Part shown: positions 53,228 to 61,555 of the stretch, one piece after another | Position numbering within the stretch: the stretch's first letter is position 1 | How the letters are laid out: every line of letters starts with the position of its first letter | Notes under the pieces: model-generated | What the model saw: only the letters and a program-made list of their open reading frames with translations | Database searches by the model: none | Told to the model about the DNA's origin: nothing | Assembly: GCA_964412785.1 (NCBI GenBank) | Contig: CAYPQD010000009.1 | Location: forward strand, 1 to 64,000 | Direction of reading: 5' to 3' | Source of the DNA: UBA5336 sp964412785 | GTDB lineage: Bacteria > Pseudomonadota > Alphaproteobacteria > Caulobacterales > Hyphomonadaceae | DNA: 64,000 nt | Position numbers and translations under genes: made by a program

Positions 53228-54024
53228 GGGATGACGAGGATTGTGTCGGGCGCGAACCGGTCAGCGTCACCTCTGTGCTGATGGGCCTGTCCATGGTGGC
53301 CGCGATCATTGTCACCGGCGCAGCCTGGATGGGAGGCTCGCTGTCGAAGATGGAGAGCCGCCTTGCCAATGGCGCCGACGCAACCGCCCGCGCGGTCGGC
53401 CTCGGCGTCGACCATGTGGCGATCGTCGGCCTCGACCATGACCCCGCGCTCCATGAGGCGGTGCGTGCCGCGGCGATGATCGAGCCTGGCGAGAACATGT
53501 TCCGCGCGGACCCTTATGTCATCCGCCGCCGTATCGAGGCGACCCGCAAGGTCGCCGGGGTGCGCGTGCACCGGCTGTGGCCTGACCAGGTGATGATCCT
53601 CGCCGATCCGGCCGAGCCGACGGCGCTTTGGAGCGATGGCCGGCGCTGGGCCGTGATCGATGGGCTTGGGCGTGAAATGCCAGGCGTTGACGCGGCCGAT
53701 CACCGGGGCCTTCCGCGGACGGCCGGTGCGGGGGGCCGCGAGGCGGCGCCTGCGCTTGCCGGTGTGCTGGCCGACTGGCCGGAGCTTGCCGCCGGAGTGC
53801 GCTATGCCGAGCGGGTCGCCGGAGACCGCTGGGACCTGCATCTGGCCACCGGCGCGCGCGTCCACCTGCCCGGCGACGCGCGCATGGCCGAGGCGCTGGC
53901 GCGCCTTGCGGCCCTCGCGGGGGGGCGGGCCTGGCAGAGCGCGGCGCTGACCGGCATCGACCTGCGCCATGGCGACCGGGTGTTCCTGACCCCGGCTGCG
54001 GAGGGCCCGCATGGCGACGCTTGA
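53215..54024 (+). CDS. ftsQ: Cell division protein FtsQ
   Basis: 269-residue bitopic divisome protein linking FtsL/FtsB to early division proteins. Short cytoplasmic start, one membrane helix (VLMGLSMVAAIIVTGAAWMGG, about 22-42), then a POTRA domain (about 65-140: VAIVGLDHDPALHEAVRAA, VIRRRIEATRKVAGVRVHRLWP) and a beta domain (RWAVIDGLGREMPG onward). It overlaps the end of ddl by 13 bases and the start of ftsA by 14, so the set is translationally coupled. Confidence 0.92.
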   Translation: MRQVRDDEDCVGREPVSVTSVLMGLSMVAAIIVTGAAWMGGSLSKMESRLANGADATARAVGLGVDHVAIVGLDHDPALHEAVRAAAMIEPGENMFRADPYVIRRRIEATRKVAGVRVHRLWPDQVMILADPAEPTALWSDGRRWAVIDGLGREMPGVDAADHRGLPRTAGAGGREAAPALAGVLADWPELAAGVRYAERVAGDRWDLHLATGARVHLPGDARMAEALARLAALAGGRAWQSAALTGIDLRHGDRVFLTPAAEGPHGDA

Positions 54025-55321
54025 GCACAAGCGCCAGGCGCGCTTCGGCGTGCGGCCAGGCGGCCTCGTCGCCGCGCTCGATATCGGCTGCTCGAAGATC
54101 ACCTGCCTGATCTGCGAGGTCGATCCGGCGGTGCCCGGGGAATTGCGCCTGCGCGCTGTCGGCAGCCAGCAGAGTCGCGGCTTCACCGGAACCGGCATCA
54201 GCGACCTTGAAGCGCTGGAACGGGCCGTAAGGCTGGCGGTCGAGGACGCCGAGCGCGGCGCCGGCGAGCGGATCGAGAAGGCCATCATCGGGCTGACAAG
54301 CCCCAAGGTGATGAGCCATGCCCTGTCGGCGCGCGTCGAGGTCGCCGGCCGGGAGATCAGTCGCAAGGACATCCACCGCGTCCAGGCTGCGGCGTTGTCG
54401 GCCCTGCCACGTGAGGCGGGCAAGGGTGGCGGGCGACGGGCGCTGAGCGCGTTTCCCGTCGGCTACACCGTCGATGACCAGCCCGGCGTGCGCCAGCCTG
54501 CGGGCATGCTCGCCCGCGCCCTTTCCGTCGACCTGCATGTCATCACCGCGCCGCTTTCGCTGATCGGAAACCTTGAGGAATGTCTCGCCCGTGCCCAGCT
54601 GCGCATCGACCAGATGGTGCCCTCGGCGCTGGCAAGCGGCCTCGGCACGCTGATCGAGGACGAGCGCGACAATGGCGCTGTGTGCATTGATCTCGGCGCC
54701 GGGGTGACCAGCGCCTGCGCCTTCATCAACCATTCGCCGGCCTGGCTCGCCCTGATACCCGTTGGCGGCAACCACGTCACCGCCGATATCGCCCAGGGCA
54801 TTGGCACGACCTTTGCGGCCGCCGAGCGACTGAAGACGATCCACGGCCATGCAGACCTCGCAAGCCCGGGCCTGCAGGAACGGATCGAGTGCCCGCGCCT
54901 CGGCGAGGACGGGCGCCTCAATGCCGCGCGGATGCCCCGCGCAGACCTTGTCCGCATCATTGTCCCGCGGCTTGAGGAGACGCTGGAGCTCGTCCGCCGC
55001 CGGGTCGAGACCTCGCCGATGGCCAGGCGAATGCCGAGACGGGTCGTCCTGACCGGGGGGGCAAGCCAGCTTCCGGGCCTGCGCGATCTCGCGTCGCGTG
55101 TGCTGGGCATGCCGGTTCGCCTCGGACGGCCACAGCTTGCTGAGAATTTAGGCGATGCGGCGGCTGATCCGGGTTTTTCCACCGCCGCCGGTCTGGTAAC
55201 GTATGGCGAGACGGGGCGTTCTGACGTGATACGGGCCGGGATCACGCAGGCAGGCAGCGGAGGGTCTTCTGCCGCGGGTAGGGTAAACCGGACGGTATCC
55301 TGGATCCGCGAAAATTTCTGA
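54011..55321 (+). CDS. ftsA: Cell division protein FtsA
   Basis: Actin-like ATPase that tethers FtsZ to the membrane. 436 residues: VAALDIGCSKITCLICEV (phosphate 1), the 1C subdomain (SDLEALERAVRLAVEDAER), GAVCIDLGAGVTSACAF (phosphate 2), VVLTGGASQLPGL (adenosine motif) and a C-terminal membrane-targeting amphipathic helix (RVNRTVSWIRENF). It overlaps ftsQ by 14 bases. A TTA codon occurs at 55148, a rare codon here. ftsZ follows after 100 bases that hold a CtrA-like box. Confidence 0.95.
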   Translation: MATLEHKRQARFGVRPGGLVAALDIGCSKITCLICEVDPAVPGELRLRAVGSQQSRGFTGTGISDLEALERAVRLAVEDAERGAGERIEKAIIGLTSPKVMSHALSARVEVAGREISRKDIHRVQAAALSALPREAGKGGGRRALSAFPVGYTVDDQPGVRQPAGMLARALSVDLHVITAPLSLIGNLEECLARAQLRIDQMVPSALASGLGTLIEDERDNGAVCIDLGAGVTSACAFINHSPAWLALIPVGGNHVTADIAQGIGTTFAAAERLKTIHGHADLASPGLQERIECPRLGEDGRLNAARMPRADLVRIIVPRLEETLELVRRRVETSPMARRMPRRVVLTGGASQLPGLRDLASRVLGMPVRLGRPQLAENLGDAAADPGFSTAAGLVTYGETGRSDVIRAGITQAGSGGSSAAGRVNRTVSWIRENF

Positions 55322-55337
55322 ACCGGATCGCATTCAC

Positions 55338-55352
55338 TTAACCGAGTTTTAG
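55338..55352 (+). promoter_or_regulatory. CtrA-like box upstream of ftsZ
   Basis: TTAACCGAGTTTTAG (TTAA-N7-TTAG, with the frequent TTAACC half) lies 70 bases before the ftsZ ATG, in the short ftsA-ftsZ gap. It is nearly the same as the ftsQ-side box. Caulobacter CtrA represses ftsZ through such a site. A GACTC (GANTC, CcrM methylation type) lies over the ftsZ start at 55423-55427. CtrA or CcrM control here is inferred. Confidence 0.55.
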
Positions 55353-55421
55353 GTTGGAATGCGGAGGGTTGTTGCAGGAGACACTTGGCGTACCGGGTAG
55401 ATTTTTTTGGAAGGCAGGCTC

Positions 55422-56816
55422 ATGACTCAGGAACTCAAGCCACGCATTGTCGTTTGCGGGGTCGGCGGCGCCGGCGGCAATGCCGTTGACAACATGATCG
55501 CCGCTGAGCTGCGCGGCGTCGAGTTCGTGGTCGCCAATACCGACAGCCAGGCGCTCGCCCGGTCGAAATCGCCCAATTGTATCCAGCTTGGTCCGGAGAC
55601 AACTGCCGGGCTTGGCGCCGGCGCACGCCCAGACGTCGGCGCGGCGGCCGCCGAGGAGAGCCGCGAGGAAATCGCCGCCATTCTCGATGGCGCCCATATG
55701 GTTTTTGTCGCCGCAGGCATGGGTGGCGGCACCGGCACCGGCGCTGCCCCGGTGATCGCCCGCGCCGCCCATGAGCGCGGCATTCTCACCGTCGCTGTGG
55801 TCACCAAGCCCTTCGGCTTTGAGGGCTCTCGCCGGATGAAGATCGCCGAGGACGGTCTCGACAACATCCGCCGGACAGTCGACACGATGATCGTGGTGCC
55901 GAACCAGAACCTGTTCCGCATCGCCAATGAGCGCACCACCTTCGCCGACGCCTTCCGCATGGCCGATAATGTGCTCTATGCCGGCGTGCGCGGCATCACC
56001 GACCTCATGGTCATGCCCGGACTGATCAACCTCGATTTCGCCGACGTGCGTGCGATCATGTCGGGGATGGGCTCGGCCATGATGGGCATGGGCGAGGGCG
56101 AGGGCGAGGGCCGCGCCATGGAGGCAGCCCGCTCGGCTGTCGACAATCCGCTGCTCGACGATGTCACCCTGAACGGCGCCCGCGGCCTGCTGATCAATAT
56201 CACCGGCGGCTATGACATGACCCTGTTCGAGCTCGACGAGGCGGCAAACGAGATCCGCAGCCTGGTCGATCCGGACGCCAATATCATCCTCGGCTCGGCT
56301 TTTGATCCGGATCTGGAAGGCCGCATCCGCGTCTCGGTTGTCGCCACCGGCCTCGATGGGCGTAGCGATGAGGCGATCGCCGCGCGCCGCGCTGAGGTCG
56401 TGACGCTGGCGACCCTTGAGCCGGTTCCGGCAGACCTGCCTCGCGTGGTGGCCCCGGCCGGGGCGCGCGACAGCTTCGAGACCATCGAAAGCGATCCGCG
56501 CCCGGACTTCCGGGGACGGCCGCTGCCGCCGGCGCACATCGTCGCGCAGGAAGGCGAGGACCAGGTGACGGCGGACATGGCGCTCATGCGCCGGACAGCG
56601 GACGGCGAGCGCGACAGTGAGGCCGGCGATGGTGGCCATGCCGGTTTTGCCAATTTGTTCGGTTGGCGCCGTAATGCGCAGGAGCCCGGCGAGAGCGAGG
56701 GCGAACCGGCGCCGAGCGTCGTGATCTCCGGCCAGGACGACCATGCCGAGCCAACGCCGTTCGACGACGAGGACCTGGAAATCCCTGCCTTCCTGCGCCG
56801 CTCCGCCAACCACTAG
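55422..56816 (+). CDS. ftsZ: Cell division protein FtsZ
   Basis: Tubulin-like GTPase that forms the division ring. 464 residues from ATG 55422 (GGAAGGCAGG upstream; the frame to 55407 adds five residues). GTP loop GGGTGTG at 101-107, T7 loop NLDFAD at 202-207, a flexible linker of about 130 residues and the C-terminal FtsA/ZipA-binding peptide LEIPAFLRRSANH. A short GGCGAG triple repeat at 56090-56108 encodes GEGEGEG in the core. The linker is somewhat shorter than in Caulobacter FtsZ. Confidence 0.97.
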   Translation: MTQELKPRIVVCGVGGAGGNAVDNMIAAELRGVEFVVANTDSQALARSKSPNCIQLGPETTAGLGAGARPDVGAAAAEESREEIAAILDGAHMVFVAAGMGGGTGTGAAPVIARAAHERGILTVAVVTKPFGFEGSRRMKIAEDGLDNIRRTVDTMIVVPNQNLFRIANERTTFADAFRMADNVLYAGVRGITDLMVMPGLINLDFADVRAIMSGMGSAMMGMGEGEGEGRAMEAARSAVDNPLLDDVTLNGARGLLINITGGYDMTLFELDEAANEIRSLVDPDANIILGSAFDPDLEGRIRVSVVATGLDGRSDEAIAARRAEVVTLATLEPVPADLPRVVAPAGARDSFETIESDPRPDFRGRPLPPAHIVAQEGEDQVTADMALMRRTADGERDSEAGDGGHAGFANLFGWRRNAQEPGESEGEPAPSVVISGQDDHAEPTPFDDEDLEIPAFLRRSANH

Positions 56817-56868
56817 AGCTCCATCGAGCCCGGCAGGGACCGGTTCGTGCCCGGACACGCCGCAGGAC

Positions 56869-56886
56869 ACGGACCTGGCGGTCCGT
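56869..56886 (+). terminator. Hairpin 53 bases after ftsZ
   Basis: ACGGACC and GGTCCGT form a 7-bp perfect stem with a TGGC loop, followed by AACCCCCC, with no T tract. It is a weak candidate terminator or attenuator between ftsZ and lpxC. The rest of the 56817-57111 gap is less GC-rich around 56985-57062, which fits a promoter and leader for lpxC, but no sure -35/-10 pair is assigned. Confidence 0.4.
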
Positions 56887-57111
56887 AACCCCCCATGACT
56901 GGCGGGGATGGGATGGAGGCCGGGAGCCGGCACGATCTGGCGCGATGGTCGGTGCGGGCAGATGCCGCAGCTGCTGACCGGACCTCTTGTAAAATACGCA
57001 TCAAACCATCGCCTTGGGCGTTTCCTTCCAAACTTGTCACAAACTGAAACACGAGGTGTGTTGTGCCGGCGGGCTCCAGCGAATTTATGGCGGAAGACGG
57101 AGGGCTTCCCT

Positions 57112-58029
57112 TTGAGTGGCGTTGGATACCAGCATACGATCTCGACTGAGGCGATCTGCGCCGGTGTGGGGGTTCACAGCGGCAAGCGGGCCCGCGTGGT
57201 CTTCAAGCCGGCTGCAGCGGGCAGCGGCATCCGTTTTCGCCGTACTGACCTCGGCGATGGACGCGATCCCTGGATTGCAGCGCATGGCGAGGCTGTCAGC
57301 GATGTCCGCCTTGGCACCACCCTCAGCAACATGAGCGGGGTCAGCGTCGCCGTCGTCGAGCATCTGCTTGCCGCTTGTTCCGGGATGGGCATCGACAATC
57401 TGGTGATCGAGATCGACGCCGGTGAGGTGCCGATCCTCGACGGGTCCGCCGCGATCTTCTGCGAACTGCTGCAATCGGCCGGCCCGAAGCGCCAGGCGGC
57501 ACTGCGCCGGCGCATCCGGATCCTTGAGACGGTTGAGGTTACCGATGGCGTGAAATGGGCGCGCCTCAGCCCTGTTGCGGGGGACGAGCTGACACTCAGG
57601 GCGCGCATCGATTTCGAAAGTCGCGTGATCGGCATTCAGGAAATGGCGATCCGGCTGACCCCCGGCCTGTTCGCCCGCGACGTGGCGTTTGCGCGCACCT
57701 TCGGTTTCGCACGCGATGTCGGGGCGTTGAAGGCGATGGGACTTGCCCGCGGTGGGTCGCTCGATAATGCCGTGGTGGTGGAAGGCGACGCCATCCTCAA
57801 TCCGGAGGGTCTGCGGGCGGACGATGAGTTCATCCGCCACAAGCTTCTGGATGCAATCGGTGACCTCGTGCTGGCGGGCGGGCCGATCGCCGGCGCGTAT
57901 GACGCGAACCAGCCCGGCCACGCCCTGAACAATGCACTGGTGCGCCGTCTCCTGCAGCGGAAAGAGGCCTGGTGTTGGGAAAGCGATATGCCGGCGGTCG
58001 ATGCCGGTGTGCTGGAAGCGCGCGCCTGA
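57112..58029 (+). CDS. lpxC: UDP-3-O-acyl-N-acetylglucosamine deacetylase
   Basis: First committed step of lipid A synthesis, a zinc enzyme. The start is taken at TTG 57112: GGAGGG (57099-57104) lies 7 bases upstream, it gives 305 residues, and no ATG is in frame. The zinc ligands H84, H243 and D247 and catalytic H270 each match E. coli H79, H238, D242 and H265 with a constant offset of five. Conserved VEHLLAA, HKLLDAIGDL and NQPGHALNN are clear. Last gene of the ddl-ftsQAZ-lpxC string; repeat R1 copy D follows its stop. Confidence 0.95.
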   Translation: MSGVGYQHTISTEAICAGVGVHSGKRARVVFKPAAAGSGIRFRRTDLGDGRDPWIAAHGEAVSDVRLGTTLSNMSGVSVAVVEHLLAACSGMGIDNLVIEIDAGEVPILDGSAAIFCELLQSAGPKRQAALRRRIRILETVEVTDGVKWARLSPVAGDELTLRARIDFESRVIGIQEMAIRLTPGLFARDVAFARTFGFARDVGALKAMGLARGGSLDNAVVVEGDAILNPEGLRADDEFIRHKLLDAIGDLVLAGGPIAGAYDANQPGHALNNALVRRLLQRKEAWCWESDMPAVDAGVLEARA

Positions 58030-58035
58030 CGCGGC

Positions 58036-58145
58036 TCATGCCAATGGGCGCGGATGAACACTGATCCGCGGCCCCGGCGCATAAGCGCCGACGCGCTTGC
58101 CCTGCACTGCAAGGGATCGGTTCCGATCCATGCAGCTTGGTATCA
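58036..58145 (+). repeat. Dispersed intergenic repeat R1, copy D
   Basis: Bounded by TCATGCCA and TGGTATCA, six bases after the lpxC stop, in the convergent gap with the XRE gene. Left hairpin CGCGGAT (58049-58055) / ATCCGCG (58064-58070); right palindrome GGATCGG-TT-CCGATCC (58114-58129) inside CTGC/GCAG arms (58107-58110 and 58132-58135). The core GCGCCGACGCGC is kept. As a strong double hairpin between convergent genes it might also end both transcripts. Confidence 0.85.
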
Positions 58146-58197
58146 GGCGTGGACGGCCGGTTCTGTCCAGATCCTGTGACACGCGCTGTCGGCGGGC

Positions 58198-58671
58198 TCA
58201 GGACGCCCTGTCATGCAAACCATGCCCATTGCCCCGGCCATTGCCAAGCGGGCTGATCCCACCCCCCGCCAGGAGGTCGGCGTCTGCCCCATCCCGCTCA
58301 GACAGCGCCCGCACGAGCGCCAGGACAATGCCCCGCAGGCGGTCGTCGCCCAGCCGGGTAAAGCCGCGCACCAGTTCGATGACCTGACGCGAAGAGGTCT
58401 CCATCCCGCCATCGGCCTCGTCCGGGCTCGCCGGGCCGGGGCTGTCGAAAAACCAGCCTACCGGTACCTGGAGGGTAAGCGCCATCTGGTAGAGCCGGCC
58501 GGCCGAAATCCGGTTCGCACCGGCCTCATATTTCTGGATCTGCTGATAGGAAATCCCGATCGCCTCGCCGAGCTGGTCCTGTGTCAGACCGAGCAGGACC
58601 CGTCGCCGGCGGATACGCTCGCCCACTTGCTGGTCGATTTCAGACGCATCCATGCGCTTTGCGGTCGCCAT
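58198..58671 (-). CDS. XRE-family transcriptional regulator (PraR/PhrR-like)
   Basis: 157 residues. An XRE helix-turn-helix at about 15-72 (VGERIRRRRVLLGLTQDQLGEAIGISYQQIQKYEAGANRISAGRL) closely resembles the rhizobial PraR/PhrR family, followed by VPVGWFFDSPG and a C-terminal helical segment (SSRQVIELVRGFTRLGDDRLRGIVLALVRAL) probably for dimerisation. It likely represses its own and other genes; PraR controls attachment and quorum-sensing genes in Rhizobium. A tandem 20-bp dyad array lies 84-123 bases upstream. It converges with lpxC and is divergent from bamD. Confidence 0.85.
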   Translation of the reverse strand: MATAKRMDASEIDQQVGERIRRRRVLLGLTQDQLGEAIGISYQQIQKYEAGANRISAGRLYQMALTLQVPVGWFFDSPGPASPDEADGGMETSSRQVIELVRGFTRLGDDRLRGIVLALVRALSERDGADADLLAGGGISPLGNGRGNGHGLHDRAS

Positions 58672-58754
58672 CAGGACCTGCCTTTCGCGTCGGCTCGCCC
58701 GGTCTGGCCAGGGCGGACGGGCAAACTTCGCTCAACAGCCTTTGACATTAGCCC

Positions 58755-58794
58755 GCCCTTTCCTTTGGGCAAGCGCCCTCTCCCATGGGCAAGC
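58755..58794. promoter_or_regulatory. Tandem 20-bp dyad repeat in the XRE-bamD divergent gap
   Basis: GCCCTTTCCTTTGGGCAAGC (58755-58774) is followed at once by GCCCTCTCCCATGGGCAAGC (58775-58794), agreeing at 17 of 20 bases. Each unit carries an inverted GCCC..GGGC pair, and a decayed third unit (GCCGTTTCGCAGGCCC) follows. A 20-bp period places the units on the same DNA face. It is a candidate operator for the XRE protein or for a regulator of bamD. The remaining 58672-58914 gap shows nothing else clear. Confidence 0.55.
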
Positions 58795-58914
58795 GCCGTT
58801 TCGCAGGCCCGTCGGCGCGGCAAGTGCAGCCGTGGACGGCCTCGACGCTTGGAACCCCCGGGCAATGGCTCTACAACACATCGCGTTGCCAGCCAGACCA
58901 GAAGGCCGCCCCAG

Positions 58915-59733
58915 ATGACATCGCGCCCGCTCGCCCCCGCCCTGATCGTTGCCGCCGGTGCCGTGGCCCTGACCGCTTGCAGCTTTCGCGAACGCGCCAG
59001 TGAACTGGCCTATGTCGAACGCCCGGTCGAGCAACTCTACAATGCCGCCGCAGAGGAACTCGATCAGCGCGATTATGCCGAGGCGATCCTCCTGTTCAAT
59101 GAAGTCGAGCGCCAGCACCCCTATTCGGAATGGGCGCGCCGTTCCATGCTGATGACCGCCTACGCCAACTACCGCGCCCGCGATTATGACGAGGCGATCA
59201 ATGTGGCCCAGCGCTATATCGGGCTGCACCCGGGCTCTGAGGACGTCGCCTACGCCTATCATATTATTGCGATGAGCCATTTCGAGCGGATCGCCGATGT
59301 CGGCCGCGACCAGGCGACCACAGAATATGCGCGCGATGCCCTGAATGACGTGATCCGGCGCTTCCCGGAGAGCGAGTACGCCAAGGATGCGCGGCTGAAG
59401 CTTGACATGGTGAACGACCAGCTTGCCGGAAAGGAAATGGAAATCGGTCGCTGGTACCTGCGCCGCAACCAGCATCTCGCAGCAATCAACCGCTTCCGCA
59501 CAGTGGTTGAGGACTACCAGACGACCACCCATACTCCCGAAGCACTGCATCGACTCGTTGAATCCTATCTCAGTCTCGGGCTGGATCAGGAAGCACAGAA
59601 TGTCGGCGCCGTGCTTGGCCACAACTTTCCTGACAGCGCCTGGTATTCCGACAGCTATGCCCTGCTGACTGGCCGCGGGCTCGAACCCGGCAGTGCTGGC
59701 GGGGACCGCAGCTGGCTATCTCGATTCTTCTGA
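58915..59733 (+). CDS. bamD: Outer membrane assembly lipoprotein BamD
   Basis: Essential BAM-complex lipoprotein that helps insert beta-barrel proteins. From ATG 58915, 272 residues: signal with lipobox ALTACS (lipid Cys about 22), then TPR repeats (LYNAAAEELDQRDYAEAILLFNEVERQHP, ARDYDEAINVAQRYIGLHPGSED) and the conserved AINRFRTVVEDYQTTTHTPEALHRLVESYLSLG. The earlier start at 58213 is only an open shadow of the XRE gene and gap. recN follows by about 80 bases. Confidence 0.95.
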   Translation: MTSRPLAPALIVAAGAVALTACSFRERASELAYVERPVEQLYNAAAEELDQRDYAEAILLFNEVERQHPYSEWARRSMLMTAYANYRARDYDEAINVAQRYIGLHPGSEDVAYAYHIIAMSHFERIADVGRDQATTEYARDALNDVIRRFPESEYAKDARLKLDMVNDQLAGKEMEIGRWYLRRNQHLAAINRFRTVVEDYQTTTHTPEALHRLVESYLSLGLDQEAQNVGAVLGHNFPDSAWYSDSYALLTGRGLEPGSAGGDRSWLSRFF

Positions 59734-59812
59734 GGACCATCGGCCGCGCGACCGGAACGCGGAGTGAACAAATCGCTTGTTCTGTGTGTGTTCCCGTGGT
59801 ATGACCCCGGAT

Positions 59813-61555
59813 ATGCTGCTGGGTCTTTCACTTCGTGACTTCGTCCTCGTCCGCCGGCTCGACCTTGAGCCGGAGGCCGGCTTCACCGCTCTCACCGGGG
59901 AAACCGGTGCGGGCAAGTCGATCCTCCTGGATGCGCTGGGTGTCGCCCTCGGCGGCGCGCCGGAGCGTCGCTATGTTCGCGCGGGCGCCGATCAGGCCGT
60001 GGTGGCGGCCGAATTCGCCCTGCCGCCCGATCACGAGGCTTGGGCGCTTGCGCGTGAACAGGGGCTTGATGCGGCACCGGACGAACCGCTGGTCCTGAAA
60101 CGCCTTGTGCGGCGGCAGGGCCCCTCGCGCGCGCTCGTGAACGACCAGCCGGTCAGCGCGGCCTTCCTTGCCACGCTCGCCGGCCGGCTCGTCGAGATCC
60201 ATGGCCAGCGGTCCGCCCTCGGCCTCCTCTCGCCGGCCAACCACCTTGCCTTGCTCGACCAGTATGCCGGCAATGGCGATCTGCTGTCACGATGTGGCGC
60301 GGCCTGGGCGCGCCTGCAGACGGCGCATGCGCACGTTGAGGCGGCGCGCTCGGAGCATCAGGCGGGCGAAGCGGCGCGCGCCGAACAGGCGGCGCTCGCA
60401 CAGCGGCTCGCGGCGCTTGCGCCAGAGCCTGGCGAAGCCGGCCGGCTGGAGTCTGAGCGCCAGCGCCTGCTTCAGGCTGCAGCGATTGGCGAGACCGTCG
60501 CCGCCGTCACGGATGCGCTCGGAACTGGCCGGGTGGAGGCCGGGTTGGCCGCCGGAGTGCGTGCCCTGGAACGGCTGTCGGCCCGTGTCGCCGGCAATGG
60601 CGCGGGTGAGCTTGCCATCGAGGCCGCAGGTCTCGGCGCCATGCTGGAGCGGGCCCTCATCGAGGTTCAGGAAGCTGAGCGCGCGCTGGGCGATCTCGCC
60701 GCGCTTGCGGGCGACGGGCCGGAGAGGCTGGAGGCGCTCGACCAGCGGCTGGCATCCCTTCGGACGGTCGCCGGCCGGCTCGGCGTGAAACCTGACGATC
60801 TCGCCGCCCACCTCGGCATGCTTGAGGATGCCCTGGGTGGCGACGGCGATACGGCGGTCCGGGTGACGCGCGCCGAGACGGAGCTGCGCTCGGCCCGTGC
60901 CGCCTGGCATGGCGCGGCAGAGGCTCTGTCCCGCGCGCGCCGGCACGCCGCCGGCCGGCTTGACGAGGCTGTCGCTGCGGAACTGGAGCCACTGAAACTC
61001 GGCCGGTGCCGTTTCAGGGTGGACGTGACCGAGTTGGATGGCGACGACACGGGCGGCCCGAGCGGGCGCGACCGGGTCTGTTTCCTGATCGAGACAAATC
61101 CCGGCGCCGGGTTCGGCCCGCTTGAGCAGATCGCATCGGGTGGCGAGCTCGCGCGGTTGGCGCTTGCCCTGCGCTGCGCTCTCAGCGATGTCGGCTGCGC
61201 TGCCGTCCTCGTTTTTGACGAGGCCGACCATGGGGTCGGCGGCGCAGTTGCGGCCGCAATCGGCGAACGCTTCGCCCGCCTCGGCGCAGCGCGCCAGGTG
61301 CTGGCCGTCACCCATAGTCCGCAGGTTGCGGCCGCCGCCGGCAGCCAGTGGGCTGTCACCAAGGACCAGGCCGGGCCCGGGCTTGGAGAAACGGGCGTGT
61401 TGGTCCTAGATGAGAGGGCGCGGTGCGAGGAGATCGCCCGCATGCTGTCCGGCGCAACGGTCACGGCCGAAGCTCGCGCCGCTGCAGCAAAACTGATCGT
61501 TCGAACTGAGGCTGAGGAGCGGCCATGGCGAAACAGGTCCCGGTTGAGACGATGA
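59813..61555 (+). CDS. recN: DNA repair protein RecN
   Basis: SMC-like ATPase acting early in double-strand break repair. Starts MLLGLSLRDFVLVRRLDLEPE, typical of RecN; ATG 59801 or TTG 59777 would add residues without better signals. Walker A ETGAGKS near residue 32, central coiled coil (about 150-350), signature EQIASGGELARLALALRC and Walker B AVLVFDEADHGVGG near residue 470. 580 residues, normal. Its 3' end overlaps ligA by 31 bases. Confidence 0.93.
   Translation: MLLGLSLRDFVLVRRLDLEPEAGFTALTGETGAGKSILLDALGVALGGAPERRYVRAGADQAVVAAEFALPPDHEAWALAREQGLDAAPDEPLVLKRLVRRQGPSRALVNDQPVSAAFLATLAGRLVEIHGQRSALGLLSPANHLALLDQYAGNGDLLSRCGAAWARLQTAHAHVEAARSEHQAGEAARAEQAALAQRLAALAPEPGEAGRLESERQRLLQAAAIGETVAAVTDALGTGRVEAGLAAGVRALERLSARVAGNGAGELAIEAAGLGAMLERALIEVQEAERALGDLAALAGDGPERLEALDQRLASLRTVAGRLGVKPDDLAAHLGMLEDALGGDGDTAVRVTRAETELRSARAAWHGAAEALSRARRHAAGRLDEAVAAELEPLKLGRCRFRVDVTELDGDDTGGPSGRDRVCFLIETNPGAGFGPLEQIASGGELARLALALRCALSDVGCAAVLVFDEADHGVGGAVAAAIGERFARLGAARQVLAVTHSPQVAAAAGSQWAVTKDQAGPGLGETGVLVLDERARCEEIARMLSGATVTAEARAAAAKLIVRTEAEERPWRNRSRLRR

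Noticed and set aside
56090..56108. GGCGAG triple repeat in ftsZ
   Set aside because: It encodes a Gly-Glu run in a loop that is naturally Gly-rich in FtsZ; too short to suggest phase variation.
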